From Perognathus longimembris pacificus (taxonomy: Eukaryota; Chordata; Mammalia; Rodentia; Heteromyidae): a stretch of 64,000 nucleotides of DNA. The stretch is taken from the NCBI RefSeq assembly GCF_023159225.1, contig NC_063181.1:5043606-5107605 (forward strand), read 5' to 3'. The translations under genes and the position numbers were made by a program. Under the pieces are notes generated by a model. It was not told the origin of the DNA. It made no database searches and saw nothing but the letters and a program-made list of their open reading frames with translations. Of the stretch, positions 39,701 to 51,700 are shown in pieces (the first letter of the stretch is position 1; every line of letters starts with the position of its first letter).

Positions 39701-42700
39701 AACTGCCAAACTATGTCTGTTGGACTCATAGGGATAAGAAAAGGTTGGGTTTAAGAAACTTGATAGTAGTATTAGTTACCGTTCTATCACTGTGACCAAA
39801 TAACTGATAGAAACAACTTAAAGGAGGAGGACTTACTTTGACTCCTAGTTACTTAGTCCCAGTTGGTCATATCCAAGCATGCTGCATCCATCCTCACCAC
39901 CTCAGCACCCTTCTAGTACTTTGTCATCACCGTCCTTCTTGCAGGTGGACTTTTCCCCTACACCTGAGAGAGAACATGTGATTCTTGCTTTTCTCCATCT
40001 GGCTTATTTCATCTAACTGCCTCCAGTTGTATCTGTTCTACCTGCAAATGTCAGCAACATCTCATTTTTCTTTTTCTTTTTTTTAATTTTTTCTTCATTT
40101 TTCTTTATAGCTGAATAATACTCTTACTGTATCTTCCTGCCGTATTTTCTTTATCCATTCATCTGTTGATGGTTGATGGACACCTCATTCTATATCTTAG
40201 CTTTTGTGAAAAATGCCATAGTATGTGGTCATATGGGTATCTCTTGTATGCTAACTTTGTTTCCCTTGCATAATGAGATGCTATTTCATTATCAAAAAAT
40301 TAGAGGGCTGGGAATATGGCCTAGTGGCAAGAGTGCTTGCCTCGTATACATGAGGCCCTGGGTTCGATTCCTCAGCACCACATATACAGAAAATGGCCAG
40401 AAGTGGCACTGTGGCTCAAGTGGCAGAGTGCTAGCCTTGAGCAAAAAAGAAGCCAGGGACAGTGCTCAGGCCCTGAGTTCACGGCCTAGGACTGGCCAAA
40501 AAAAAAAAAAAATTAGAGATGCTGGCAAGAATGTGGAGGAAAAAGAATGCCATTGGTGGGGTTTTAACTTAGTGTAGCCACTATGGAAAACAGTATGGAG
40601 ATTCCTCAGAAAACTCCAAATATTTTTGGTTTTTTTGGACTTTTCCCCCCTTTTTAAATCATACATGGGTTTTTATGTCTTACATTTTTGTCATACATTA
40701 TTATAATTTCATGATTATTTGTTTGCATTATGATAAAAGTAGACTGATTCATATTAGGATACCTTTGAAACAATCTTTTTGTAAATGTTCTATGTATGTT
40801 AGAAAAGAATGTATACTTGTTGTAGGGTAAACATTTTTTTATATGTATTTGCTAACCTGAGCTTTCAGTGTTAATGCACGTCTCAATAACTTGCTGACAG
40901 GTTGGACATAGAGCCGTGTTTATTTGTCTTGCTCCTTTGCCATTCGTAGATTACATTCCCTTTTAAATTACTGATTGTAGTTCTCTGTTGTTTTTCAGCC
41001 CATGGACCAAGCATCTCTCAAAAACAGTGACGTTCTTATTCTGACAGGGCTCACCCAGATCCCCACAGCAAACCCTGATGGCATGGTGGGGGAGTTCTGC
41101 AGCAACCTAGGTACGGGGGCGTCTCCGGTCTCAACTTGGGTTTCAGCACCTTGCTTCCAGGCGCCCACTCCCTTCACAGCCTCATGGCGCCTCCCTGCTC
41201 CCATTTGCTTCTGTCCTCTGTGGAGGAGCATGTCAGAGCCTGCTGCTGTCTGCAGGAGCAATCCTATGTACATGAGAATCGTTAGCACTTTATAGATAAA
41301 GTGTTCAACATCCCCCCCACCCTGACACATGCTTGTTTGTGTAATCCCTGCTTCTGGTGAATTGGTAGGGGAAGAGGGTGCCTACAGGGCAGCAGATAAC
41401 AAAGAAGGAAAGAATCGCATCTTTGCTTTGCAAGTAATAGTGCAGAAAAGACTGCTAGACTGAATTCACAACCATGATATAATGAATGGAGGTAATATTT
41501 CCCACTGTTAGTTAGTCGGTATTACTTTTTCTTTTGGGAGGAAGATTAGCTTGAGAGGGCCTGTGGAACATTTTGCACTAGGAAGAATTCTATTTTCCTT
41601 TGGCTGTAAGTGTTAAATAAATATCTGGAGATTTCGTCTTTATTTTAGAAATGTAGATTGGTTACTGCTTTGGTGAGTGCAGGTGAGTGTTGTCACAAAA
41701 ATGTCCTGGCTTAGTGGTGTAAGCAGTAGCCACGTCTCACAGTCTGGAAATGAGGACATGTGAGATGAAAGTGCTCTTTCACCCAAGGCTGGAACTCTAC
41801 CACTTGAATCATGCCTCTACTTCCGCTTTTTGCTGGTTATTTGGCGATAAGAGAGGATTTGTCTGCACAGACTTGCTTCCAATAACGATCCTCAGATCTG
41901 AGCCTCCTGAGTAGCTAGGACGGGTGTGAGCCACTGGAGCCTGGCTGGGTATTTTGCTGATAGCCAAAAATAATTTCTTACTGTAGAAAAACAGTTACTT
42001 GAATGGTCTCAAGTAGAATCTTAGGTTTGTATGTTTTCTTGTAATCTAGAAATATAGACTCAAAGTAATTGGATTTGGAGGGGACACACATCTCTGAGTG
42101 GGTCCACTGATCACCTGCCTTGAGGAACTGTGGGCCTTCTTTACAAACACAAACCTGGGGCCTACCACACAGCTACCACGTTGGAATCTCTGAGGAGAGG
42201 AGAAAAGAAAAGCTGCATGCTGGACTGCTCTCTCTTGGCAATCTCTGTGCAAACTAAAGTCTAACATCCCTAGTCTCACACATTGCTCTCATGTAAGTGG
42301 TGAGGAACCGGGCCCCGCAAGGCAGTTTCAACTCATCTGTGGTCCAAGCTCAGCGAAACAGGGCCAGGAGTAGGAGCAGGCTCTAGAACCATGATTGCTG
42401 ATGTTGGGGTTTTTTCCTCCACATCATAGTCCAGTTGCCAGTTCTTAAGCTACAGGATCAGGGGCTGGGGATATGGCCTAGTGGCAAGGGTGCTTGCCTC
42501 GTATACATGAGGCCCTGGGTTCAATTCCCCAGCACCACGTATACAGAAAATGGCCAGAAGTGGCGCTGTGGCTCAAGTGGCAGAGTGCTAGCCTTGAGCA
42601 AAAAGAAGCCAGGGACAGTGCTCAGGCCCTGAGTCCAAGCCCAGGACTGGCCAAAAAAAAAGCTACAGGATCAGGTGACCTGTACAAGGCAGTGGGCAGG

Positions 42701-45700
42701 GTAGAGCACAGAGGCAAGGAGACTTCAAGTCCTATGCCCCAAAGCCATTGCCTTGGTTCATTTTAGAAACCAAGCGAAAAGCAAACTTGAATGTGTACTT
42801 GGTTTGTCTCAGCCAGTCATAAGTTTAATGACTACAACCCATAAACTGTGATTCCTTATTAGATGGCTTAAAGTATTCAAAGTATGGAAGGCTTTCTATT
42901 GAACAGATATTAACGAAAAAATGCCACAAAGTGAATCAAACAGAAAATTTTGACCTATTTCCTATGACCAAAGACAAAAAAGAGAGAAGGCTGACAAATT
43001 TTTGAGCAGGATGTAAAGGGAGCCTCTGCCCGCAGCCCGGCGGCTATGGAAGCATTAGAACCTACACCCTCAATGGCCTGACCAGCAATCCCTAGGAACT
43101 CAAATTCCAGGTGATGGAGGAGTCATCTCTCAACCTGTGCATCCCCCTCCTAAGAAGCGAATTACTATACACGCGGGTGCATTATGAGAACAGAAGTAGG
43201 AAAACAAATGCAATTGTTATTTCAAAAGTTGCACTGTACCTTTAAACTGTTCTTTTGGTAAGACTTTCACCCCTGGCTGCGTCTGTCCTAGCTCTGACAG
43301 TTCGCAATGGAGGAAATGTGTTGGTCCCCTGCTATCCTTCTGGAGTGATCTACGACCTCCTGGAGTGCCTGTACCAGTACATCGACTCAGCGGGCCTCTC
43401 CACGGTCCCCTTCTACTTTATCTCGCCTGTGGCCAACAGTTCACTGGAGTTCTCCCAGATTTTTGCTGAGTGGTATGTCAGTGTTTTCTCTGAGTTCTGG
43501 TAGATTTGAGTACATTGAAACAGTAAGAGTAAGCTAGGTGCTGGTGGCTCATGCCTGTAGCTACTCAGGAGGCTGAGATCTGAGGATCAAGGTTTGAAGC
43601 CAACCTGGGCAGAAAAGTCCATTAAGACTCTCATCTCCAATTGACCACCAGAAAATCAGAAGTGGCGCCCAGACTCAAAGTGGTAGAGCACTAGCTTTGA
43701 ATGAAAAAGCTCAAGGACAGAGCCCAGGCCCTGAGTTCATGCCCCACCACTGGCCAAAAAAAAATGAACAAAAGAAAGGATTTTACTAGATACATGTGTT
43801 GGTTTTAATTCACAGTGAAATTCACCACTGGAAAACATGTTGAACTTGAGTGTTTAAATTTGCTCTGCAGCCACTAGGTGGCAGCAGCTGCCCAGTGTGT
43901 ACTTCCTAATGCTGCTTTTCCTCTTTAAAAGGCTTTGTCACAACAAACAAAGTAAGGTGTACCTCCCAGAACCGCCTTTCCCTCATGCAGAGGTAAGGAG
44001 AGGAAATGGAAAGAAATGTGGGTGGCTCAGTTTGAATGGGGGATTTGTATAAACAAACACAGCTCTTTTTCTTAATTTCGATGATAGCACAGGACTGTAG
44101 TGAATCTCTGTGCTTCCTCTTATTTGCATGTCATGATACCTCTGTGTTTATACAGATCACAACATACCTCTGTTACAGTCACAGTCCCTGTGTATTCTCA
44201 CTCAGAGTAACATTTATGTATTGTCAAATGTTCTTTCCAGTTATGCCAGTCACATGGAAAATAACATTGTGGCTTAAAAGAGAGAAAAGGCTCTCCTGTG
44301 ACAGAACTGATAAGGGTCTTTTTTTTTTTCTGATAAGGGTCTTTATATAGCCTAGGACCTGGCTCTTTTTTCTCCAGATGGCATATTTTGGACATTTTTC
44401 TGTGTGATTGCCTCATATTATTATTGCTACCTCGTAGTCAATAGCAAATCACAAACATACAGTAACGGCTTTAATGATTGTTCTGTTGGACAGAATTACT
44501 CCTCCTTTTTGTAAGGTGTTTATTCAAAAACGCAATGCTTAGATGGCTATAAACACTTCAAGCAATGTTGGAACTGTGTTCTGTTGTGTGGTGTGTGCAA
44601 GCAGAAGCGGGAGTTAGCAGAAGTCACTGGAACGTCATAGAGTTAAAGCCCTGGTACTGATGTACACTCAAATGCCCACCCACAGGATGGCGTCTGTCAT
44701 GGTACTTTCACACAGCCAGATCTGTGCATTAGTGAGGCTGGATGATATTCTCAAGGTGCTGTGCGTGACCCCAGACCCCCTCCACAGCACCGCAGTGCGT
44801 TGTGCTGTGCCCTAGGTGTAGTAAATGCCTTCTCCACACATGTAAGTGTTCAACTTCGGACAGCTTTACCAGGGTAGAGCCTATTATAAACTGAGGGGCA
44901 TCAGTATTTGTTATTCAGTACATTTTAGAGCAGCCTGAGGGTTCACTAAAAAGTTATCAGACTTCCCATGTATTTCCAGCCCCTCCCACATCAGAGCAGT
45001 TTATTTGTAAGAACTGGCGAACCTTCATGCTACATTCATCACCCAAAGTCCATTAGAGCTCACTCTTGGAGCGCATTTTCTGGGGCTAGCCAAATGAGTG
45101 GTGGCACGTGTCTAGGTCAGTATCCTGCAGAGCGGTCTGCTGCCCTCAAGTCCTCTGGGCTTCTCTGCTTCACCCTTTCCCAGCCAGCTCATGGGACACG
45201 CCCATCTTCCTCCCTCCATAGTTTGCCTTTCCTAGAATGGCGTATTGTTAAAATGTTGCAGTGCCTACCCTTCTTGGCTGCTTCCACTTAGTAAGAGGCT
45301 CTCTGGCCATTCCATTGTCTGGGAAGACCAGTTATCCATTGCTTACTGATACTTTGGTTGCTCCCACGTTTGGCAGTTCCAAATAAATATATCCATGTGG
45401 AGTTTTTGTGAACATTTTCAACTCCTTTGGGTGAAATACCAAGTAGAATGATTACTGGATCCTCTGGTAAGTGTATGATTTAAAAAAGAAAAAATATAGC
45501 CAGGCAGTGATGGCTTATACCTGTCATCCTGGCTACTCAGGAGGCTGAGATCTGATTATCACAGTACAAAGCCAGCCTGGGCAGAAAAGTCTGTGAGACT
45601 CCTATCTCCAATTAACCACCAGATAACCAGAGAGGGTGCTGTGGCTCAAAGTGATAGAGCACTAGCCTTGAGGAAAAGAGCTCAGAGACAACCCAGGCCC

Positions 45701-48700
45701 CAAGTTCAAGCCCCATGCCTAACAAAACAAAAAACAGCAAACTGTCTTCCACACAGCTGTGCCCTTCTGCCAAGTGGGCATTCCTGCCTTCTGTTTATCT
45801 TCTGTGGTTGTCTAGATCTGTACCCATCTTCAAAGTGGGTTCATTTTCGTGGTGAGTTTTAAGAGTTTGTACATTTCCAAACTCTATAATAGAGTGTATC
45901 TTTCCAAATATTTCCTCCAGTTTATGGCTTGTCATCTTTCCTCATTTGTATTTTTAAGTCTTTTCTGCACATCCTCCCACCCCTTGGCTCTTCCTCAGCT
46001 GAGGCAGGCTAGCAACTCTTCATGTGTGCCTTCTGTGCCTTCCAGCTCATTCAGACCAATAAGCTGAAGCATTACCCCAGCATCCACGGAGACTTCAGCA
46101 ATGACTTCCGACAGCCATGTGTGGTGTTTACTGGGCACCCTTCTCTCCGGTTCGGGGATGTGGTCCACTTCATGGAGCTCTGGGGAAAATCTAGTCTCAA
46201 CACTGTCATATTTACAGGTAAATCATTCCCTTTCCAGTGGGGCTATTAGTGGATGCACCCAACAGGTAGAGAGAACCCAGTGAAGGTTTGACACTAGGCA
46301 TACCTACAAACTCAAGAACCAAGATCAGCACCCAGTGTATGGCAGATCACACCGTGTATCGTGTGGGCGTGGCTCACTCCAGTTTGAATGCCTGCCTTCC
46401 TGGGAAGAGAGTATCAGTTTCAGCAGGAGCGTTTGTTGATAGGGCTCAGGACCCATTCATTGGTCTCCTGTCTGGTGGAGGGGGTGCGGGGGGGGGCGGG
46501 GAGGCAGAGGTGTTGATTTGTCTCATGTAGATGTTTGGAACACCGGAGGAGATTGCTGTGGTCTGCACCAGACCTATCCACTGTGTGAGGGTACTTACTG
46601 TTCTTGCTACGTTTGCTCCATATCTCATTGGAGACAAGACTGTGTAGATATGCATACAGAACACATACACGTGTAGATCCTGTTCTTCCTCGTATTTTGA
46701 ATCGACCAATGATTCTGGTTTGAATCAATTACCACTGTGATTTTAGAAAATCTCTATATTTTTATTCTGGGCCTAGCACTTGAACTTGGCCTGGGCACAG
46801 TCCCTGAACTTGTTTTGTTTTGTTAAAGGCTAGCCCTTTCCCACTTGAGCCACAGCTCCACTTCTGGCTCTCTGGTGGTTAATTGGAAATAAGAGTCTCA
46901 CAGACTTTCCTGAAAGGCTTTGAACCCCAGTCCTTAGATCTCAGCCTCCTGAGTAGCTAGGGTTACGGGCTTGAGCCACCAGCACCTGGCTAAACAGCTA
47001 TTTTTTTTAAGAACATGAATTGTTACCTTATTACAAGGTAGAGCTTTCTCTTCTCTCCCACTTACCTATGTGTCCCCTCATTTATCTGCCTCCATCCGTG
47101 TTGAACATCCCCTTCCCCCTAGGCTCCCTCGATACTCTCCTCACTTGAGACTCCTCCTCCTGTGACCCGCCCTGTTCTTGTTCTCACTCTTCCTGCCAGG
47201 CTGGCCTGTGTCCACCCTGCCATCCCCTCACTTGGTAGCCCTCTCTTGCCTGCACCTAAAGATGCCCTGTGTGCCCTTCTCTTAGAACCAGACTTCTCGT
47301 ACTTGGAAGCCCTGGCTCCCTACCAGCCGTTGGCCATGAAGTGCATATACTGCCCCATTGACACGCGGCTGAACTTCATCCAGGTGTCGAAGCTCCTTAA
47401 GGAGGTGCAGGTAAGGAAGGACATGGCAGTGTGGCCTCCGCCTGGTCCGCACTTCCACAGTGTCCCAGGGGGGCCCTGCCCGTGCAGAGCCTCTGTCCTC
47501 AGGGCTCAGATGGGCCCAGTCCTCCAGCGTGGCGCTCTAGAAGGAAGAAATCAAAAGGGAAAGAAAACATCGGCAGCCGATTACTTTTGAGGAAAACCAG
47601 TTGTGCCATCAGGGCGCCAGTGGTTGACGCCTGTCATCCTAGCCACTCAGGAGGCTGAGACCTAAGGATCCCATGGCTCCAATTCACCATCAAAAGCTGG
47701 GAGTAGAGCTGTAGCACAAGTGGTAGAGTGAGGGACAGCACCCAGGACCTGAGTTCAAGCCCCAGGGCCAGTGGAAAAGTAAAAGAAAAACCAGTTGTGT
47801 CCACTTCAAGTCAGATTTTTACTATATCCCCTCCAAAGTCATTCTGTAATTACACTGAGCTAGCAGTTGAACTGAAACATGTTCGAGGCCTTGCTTTACA
47901 CATGCTGTTAAACCCAGTAGTTGCCCCTCTTCAGTGTCCTGATTTTTCTAGGGATGTGAGGCTTTGTCCAGTGCTGACATTGAGCTGGTGGATTTCCAGC
48001 ATGTTTTCATTTCAAGAGTATTTGTCTAGTAGAGATATTTTGCCCATTTTTTTTCTCCCAAGATAAAAAGATTTCCTTTTCTTAGTAAGAGTTCCATCGC
48101 TGGTTGATTGTCACCCACAGTTGAGCCTGTGGCCTGCCTGTCCACCCCTCCTACCATGTGGTCTGCACACAGTAAGAAACTCCAGGCTAGCACAGAAAGT
48201 TCTGGCGCTTCTCGCCAGGCGTCCAGGACTCCGCACAGGAGATGTGCCCACAGGAGCTTAGCAGCTTGTGGGGAGTGGACGTGCGAGGTCAGCCCGCGGG
48301 TTTCCTGGATGGGGTGGAATGTGTAAGCCACACGGCTTCATCCTCCAGGCCTCGCCACAGCTTGCAGCTCCGAGGCGCCTCCTGAGCTGGATGCTCTGCC
48401 CGCAGGCTCCTCCCTGACTGTGTCCATTCGGTCCCCAGCCCCTGCACGTGGTCTGTCCCGAGCAGTACACCCAGCCGCCCCCGGCGCAGTCGCACAGGAT
48501 GGACCTCATGATCGACTGCCAGCCCCCAGCCATGTCCTACCGGCGAGCCGAGGTCCTCGCCCTGCCCTTCAAACGCCGCTACGAGAAGATCGAGATCATG
48601 CCTGAGGTGAGCCCTTCCCCTGGGCCTCTCCACTTGCATCTCTGGAGGGACCCCCCGCCCCCCACCCCAGCCGGGTGCTTCATTTGGGGCTTGTGTCAGA

Positions 48701-51700
48701 TCCTTAAGCGAGTGTTGGTGCAGGGCTGGGATTTCCCAGGCTCCACAGTGCGCGTGGAATGGTGTTCCCCTCCCTCCTGGGACTTGCTGAGCAGCGCGAG
48801 ACCAGTGTCCCTGAATTTAGAGAAAGACAGAGATCGGAGTAACCAAAAAAAAGTTTGGTCCGGCAAAGTCTAGGTCCTGATAGTTCCAGGAACGCTTGCT
48901 TCTTTAACCAGGGATTAAAGGAAAGTCATTTGTAGGGGTGTTGTGCTCCCCTCTGGGGAGTGAGGAGGAGCTGGCTACTCCAACTTCTTCGCCTCTGTGA
49001 CAAGTTGAACTGTAACAAGGCCTAGGAAAACACTGGAAGCCAGTGCCAGTGGCTCACGCTCCTTTTAGGATTTTGACGTTGAAAAGCAGTATCCAGACCT
49101 TGGACAAAAGATGGAAACTCTGGGATGTTTCTCTCCCCATGGTCCTGACAAGGCTAGTTTCCGGAAATAGAGTTGTGATTTGCTTAGTTGAGAATGATAA
49201 ATGAGATGCAAGCTAATTTTAATAACTCAGATAAAAGTGACTCATCAACACAGAACTGGCAAGTTTCTAAATGCAAGCCATCCGGTTTGTTATTAAGGCC
49301 ACACACGTGGGCAGTCATCACTTTTTGTAGCGGTTCTTTGTCTCCTCTCCCTCTCCCTCCAGTGGTATTGTGAGCAGCAGGGGATCTGGAGAGTTGGGAA
49401 GACCCTAAGGACACGAGGATGAAATGCCCTGGCCTGCAGGGGCCTGCCGACATAACAGAGCCCATTCCCCTCCCAGCTCATGGGGCTTGAGCTTTGGGCC
49501 TGAGCACTGTCCCTGAGCTCTTCTGCTCAAGGCTAGCTAGCACTCTACCACTTGAGCCACAGCGCCGCTTCCAGTTTTCTGGTGGTTAATTAGAGATAAA
49601 GAAGCTCACAGACTTTCCCGCCTAGGCTGGCTTTGAACCACAGTCCTTGGCCACCAGCACCTGGCTGAGATGGACTCTTACACAGGGGATGGCCTGGAGT
49701 GCTGATCATTCCAGTCTCGGGCTTCCATGTAGCCACGCCCCAGCCGTGGGTTGGAAAGAGGGCTCGTGAACTCTTCATAGCCCAGGCTGAAAAGTCGTCC
49801 CCGACCCACCCACCTCCCAAGTCGCTGGAAGCACACTCTTGACCTCCAGAGCCCGGGTTAGGCCTCAGCTTCTATGTTACATAATGGCCTACCATAAACG
49901 AATAACCATTTTAAATTATTATAAACTGTTTACTGGTGGAAAGTTACTGTTTCTGGGTTTTCTACATTATAAATAACACTTTAAGCAATGTCCTTCACAT
50001 AAATCTTGGCCATATGTTTATTCCTGTGGGAAAGCTTTGGAAGCTTCTGGATTGACTATGTACAGCACCAGGGCACATGTGACAGCTGTTCTCAGAAAGG
50101 AGTGCAGCTCTTACAGCCCTAGAGTGGGGGGCGGCACTTTTCTGCTTCCTTGGCTATGTAAGTATTTTGGTGTGTCATTTGGAATTGAATTTCTTTATTA
50201 ACTGAAAACTTTCTAGAGAATCTTTCTCCCTTCGCGTGTGGATCTCGCTGCTCTGGCCTACGGGTGCAGCACGTTCCATCCTTTCAGCCCAGGACCCGCA
50301 CAGAAAAAAATACCGTTTTTTCTTGCCCCACATATAACTTGAGGCGAGCAAAGAGGAAATTGAAATTTTTCTGCTTGTTTTGTTTTTTGCCAGTCCTGGG
50401 CTGGACTCAGGGCCTGAGCACTGTCCCTGGCTTCTTTTTGCTCAAGGCTAGCACTCTACCACTTGAGCCACGGCGCCACTTCCAGCTTTTTCTATATATG
50501 TAGTGCTGAGGAATGGAACCCAGGGCTTCAACATGCTAGGCAAGCACTCTACCACTAGGTCATATTCCAAGCCCACCTTGAAATTAATTTTCAACCATGA
50601 GGGAAATCGTGCAGATCCAGGCTGGTCAGTGTGGCAACCAGATTGGTACCAAGTTCTGGGAGGTTATCAGCAATGAAGATGGCATTGACCCCACCGGTAC
50701 CTACCACGGGGACAGCAACCTGCAGTTGGACCACATCTCTACTACAATGAAGCCACAGGTGGCAAATAAGTTCCTCGCTCTGTCTTGGTGGATCTAGAAC
50801 CTGGAACTATGGACTCTGTTCGTTCAGGTCTCTTTGGCCAGATCTTCAGACCAGATAGTTTTTTTGGTCAGTTGGGGGCAGGCTTTAACTGGGCCAAGGG
50901 CCATTATACAGAGGGGCTGAGCTGGTTGACTCAGTCCTTGATGTGGTGAGGAAGGAAACGGAGAGCCATGACTGCCTGCAGGGATTCCAGCTGACCCACT
51001 GCCTGGATGGGGCACAGGCTCTGGAATGGTCACCCTGCTCATCAGCAGGATCTGTGAAGAGTACCCGGGCCACATCGTGAGTACCTTCAGTGTGGTACCC
51101 TCACCCAAAGTGTCTGACGCTGTGGGTGAGCCCTACAATGCCACCCTCTCTGTCCATCAGTTGGTAGAGAATTCTCATGAAACCAACTGCATTGACAGCA
51201 AGGCACTAGCCTTGAGCATACAGCTCAGGACAGCATGCAGGCCTGCAGTTCAGTCCCCAGGGGACGGACAGATGGACGGACAGACCGGGACACACACACT
51301 CACAAGAGTGTGAGGAAGAAACGTGGGTGACATTTAAAGCCAAACCTTCATCCGGTGAAGAGCAGCTCCTTTAGAGATAGGAAATCCTACTGTTTCCTGA
51401 GCTAATGGTTTTTAAAGGCTAAATTCGGGGGGAGGGGGGGACGGGGAGACCTGTACAAAACCCTTAGGCTTCAGTAGTTGCATGGGGTTTGATTTTGCTG
51501 TTGTGTCTGGCTGTTCTTTGAACTTGTTAGGCAGGTACTGGACGCCTCCAGCCCTTTCCCGCACTGGTTATTGTTGGGTAGGGTCTCCCTCCTGTCTGGC
51601 ACCATTTTGGGTGTCCAGGTGCAGCTAGGGTGACAGGCACTCGCCGCCACGCCCAGTTTCTTTCCGCTGAGCTGGAGTCACAGAGTTTCTGCTTGGGCTA

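Larger units (their letters stand above)
36907..40998 (+). other. INTS9: INTS9 intron 8
   Basis: 4.1 kb. It holds an ancient repeat remnant (37145-37360), old SINEs, the 60-bp minisatellite (38297-38706) and a rearranged L1 fragment carrying a young IDL-Geo (39950-40620). Confidence 0.9.
41111..43291 (+). other. INTS9: INTS9 intron 9
   Basis: 2.2 kb, with a reverse B1-Geo copy (41776-41946) and a young IDL-Geo (42463-42659). A GC-richer patch at about 43010-43170 has no similarity I can recognise. Confidence 0.9.

Noticed and set aside
43010..43170. Possible coding fragment in intron 9
   Set aside because: A GC-richer patch gives short peptide-like stretches in two frames, but stops interrupt all of them and I recognise no protein.
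50597..50797. Functional 66-codon beta-tubulin ORF
   Set aside because: The frame is broken after about 45 tubulin-like codons, the rest is frameshifted and half is missing, so it is a pseudogene remnant.
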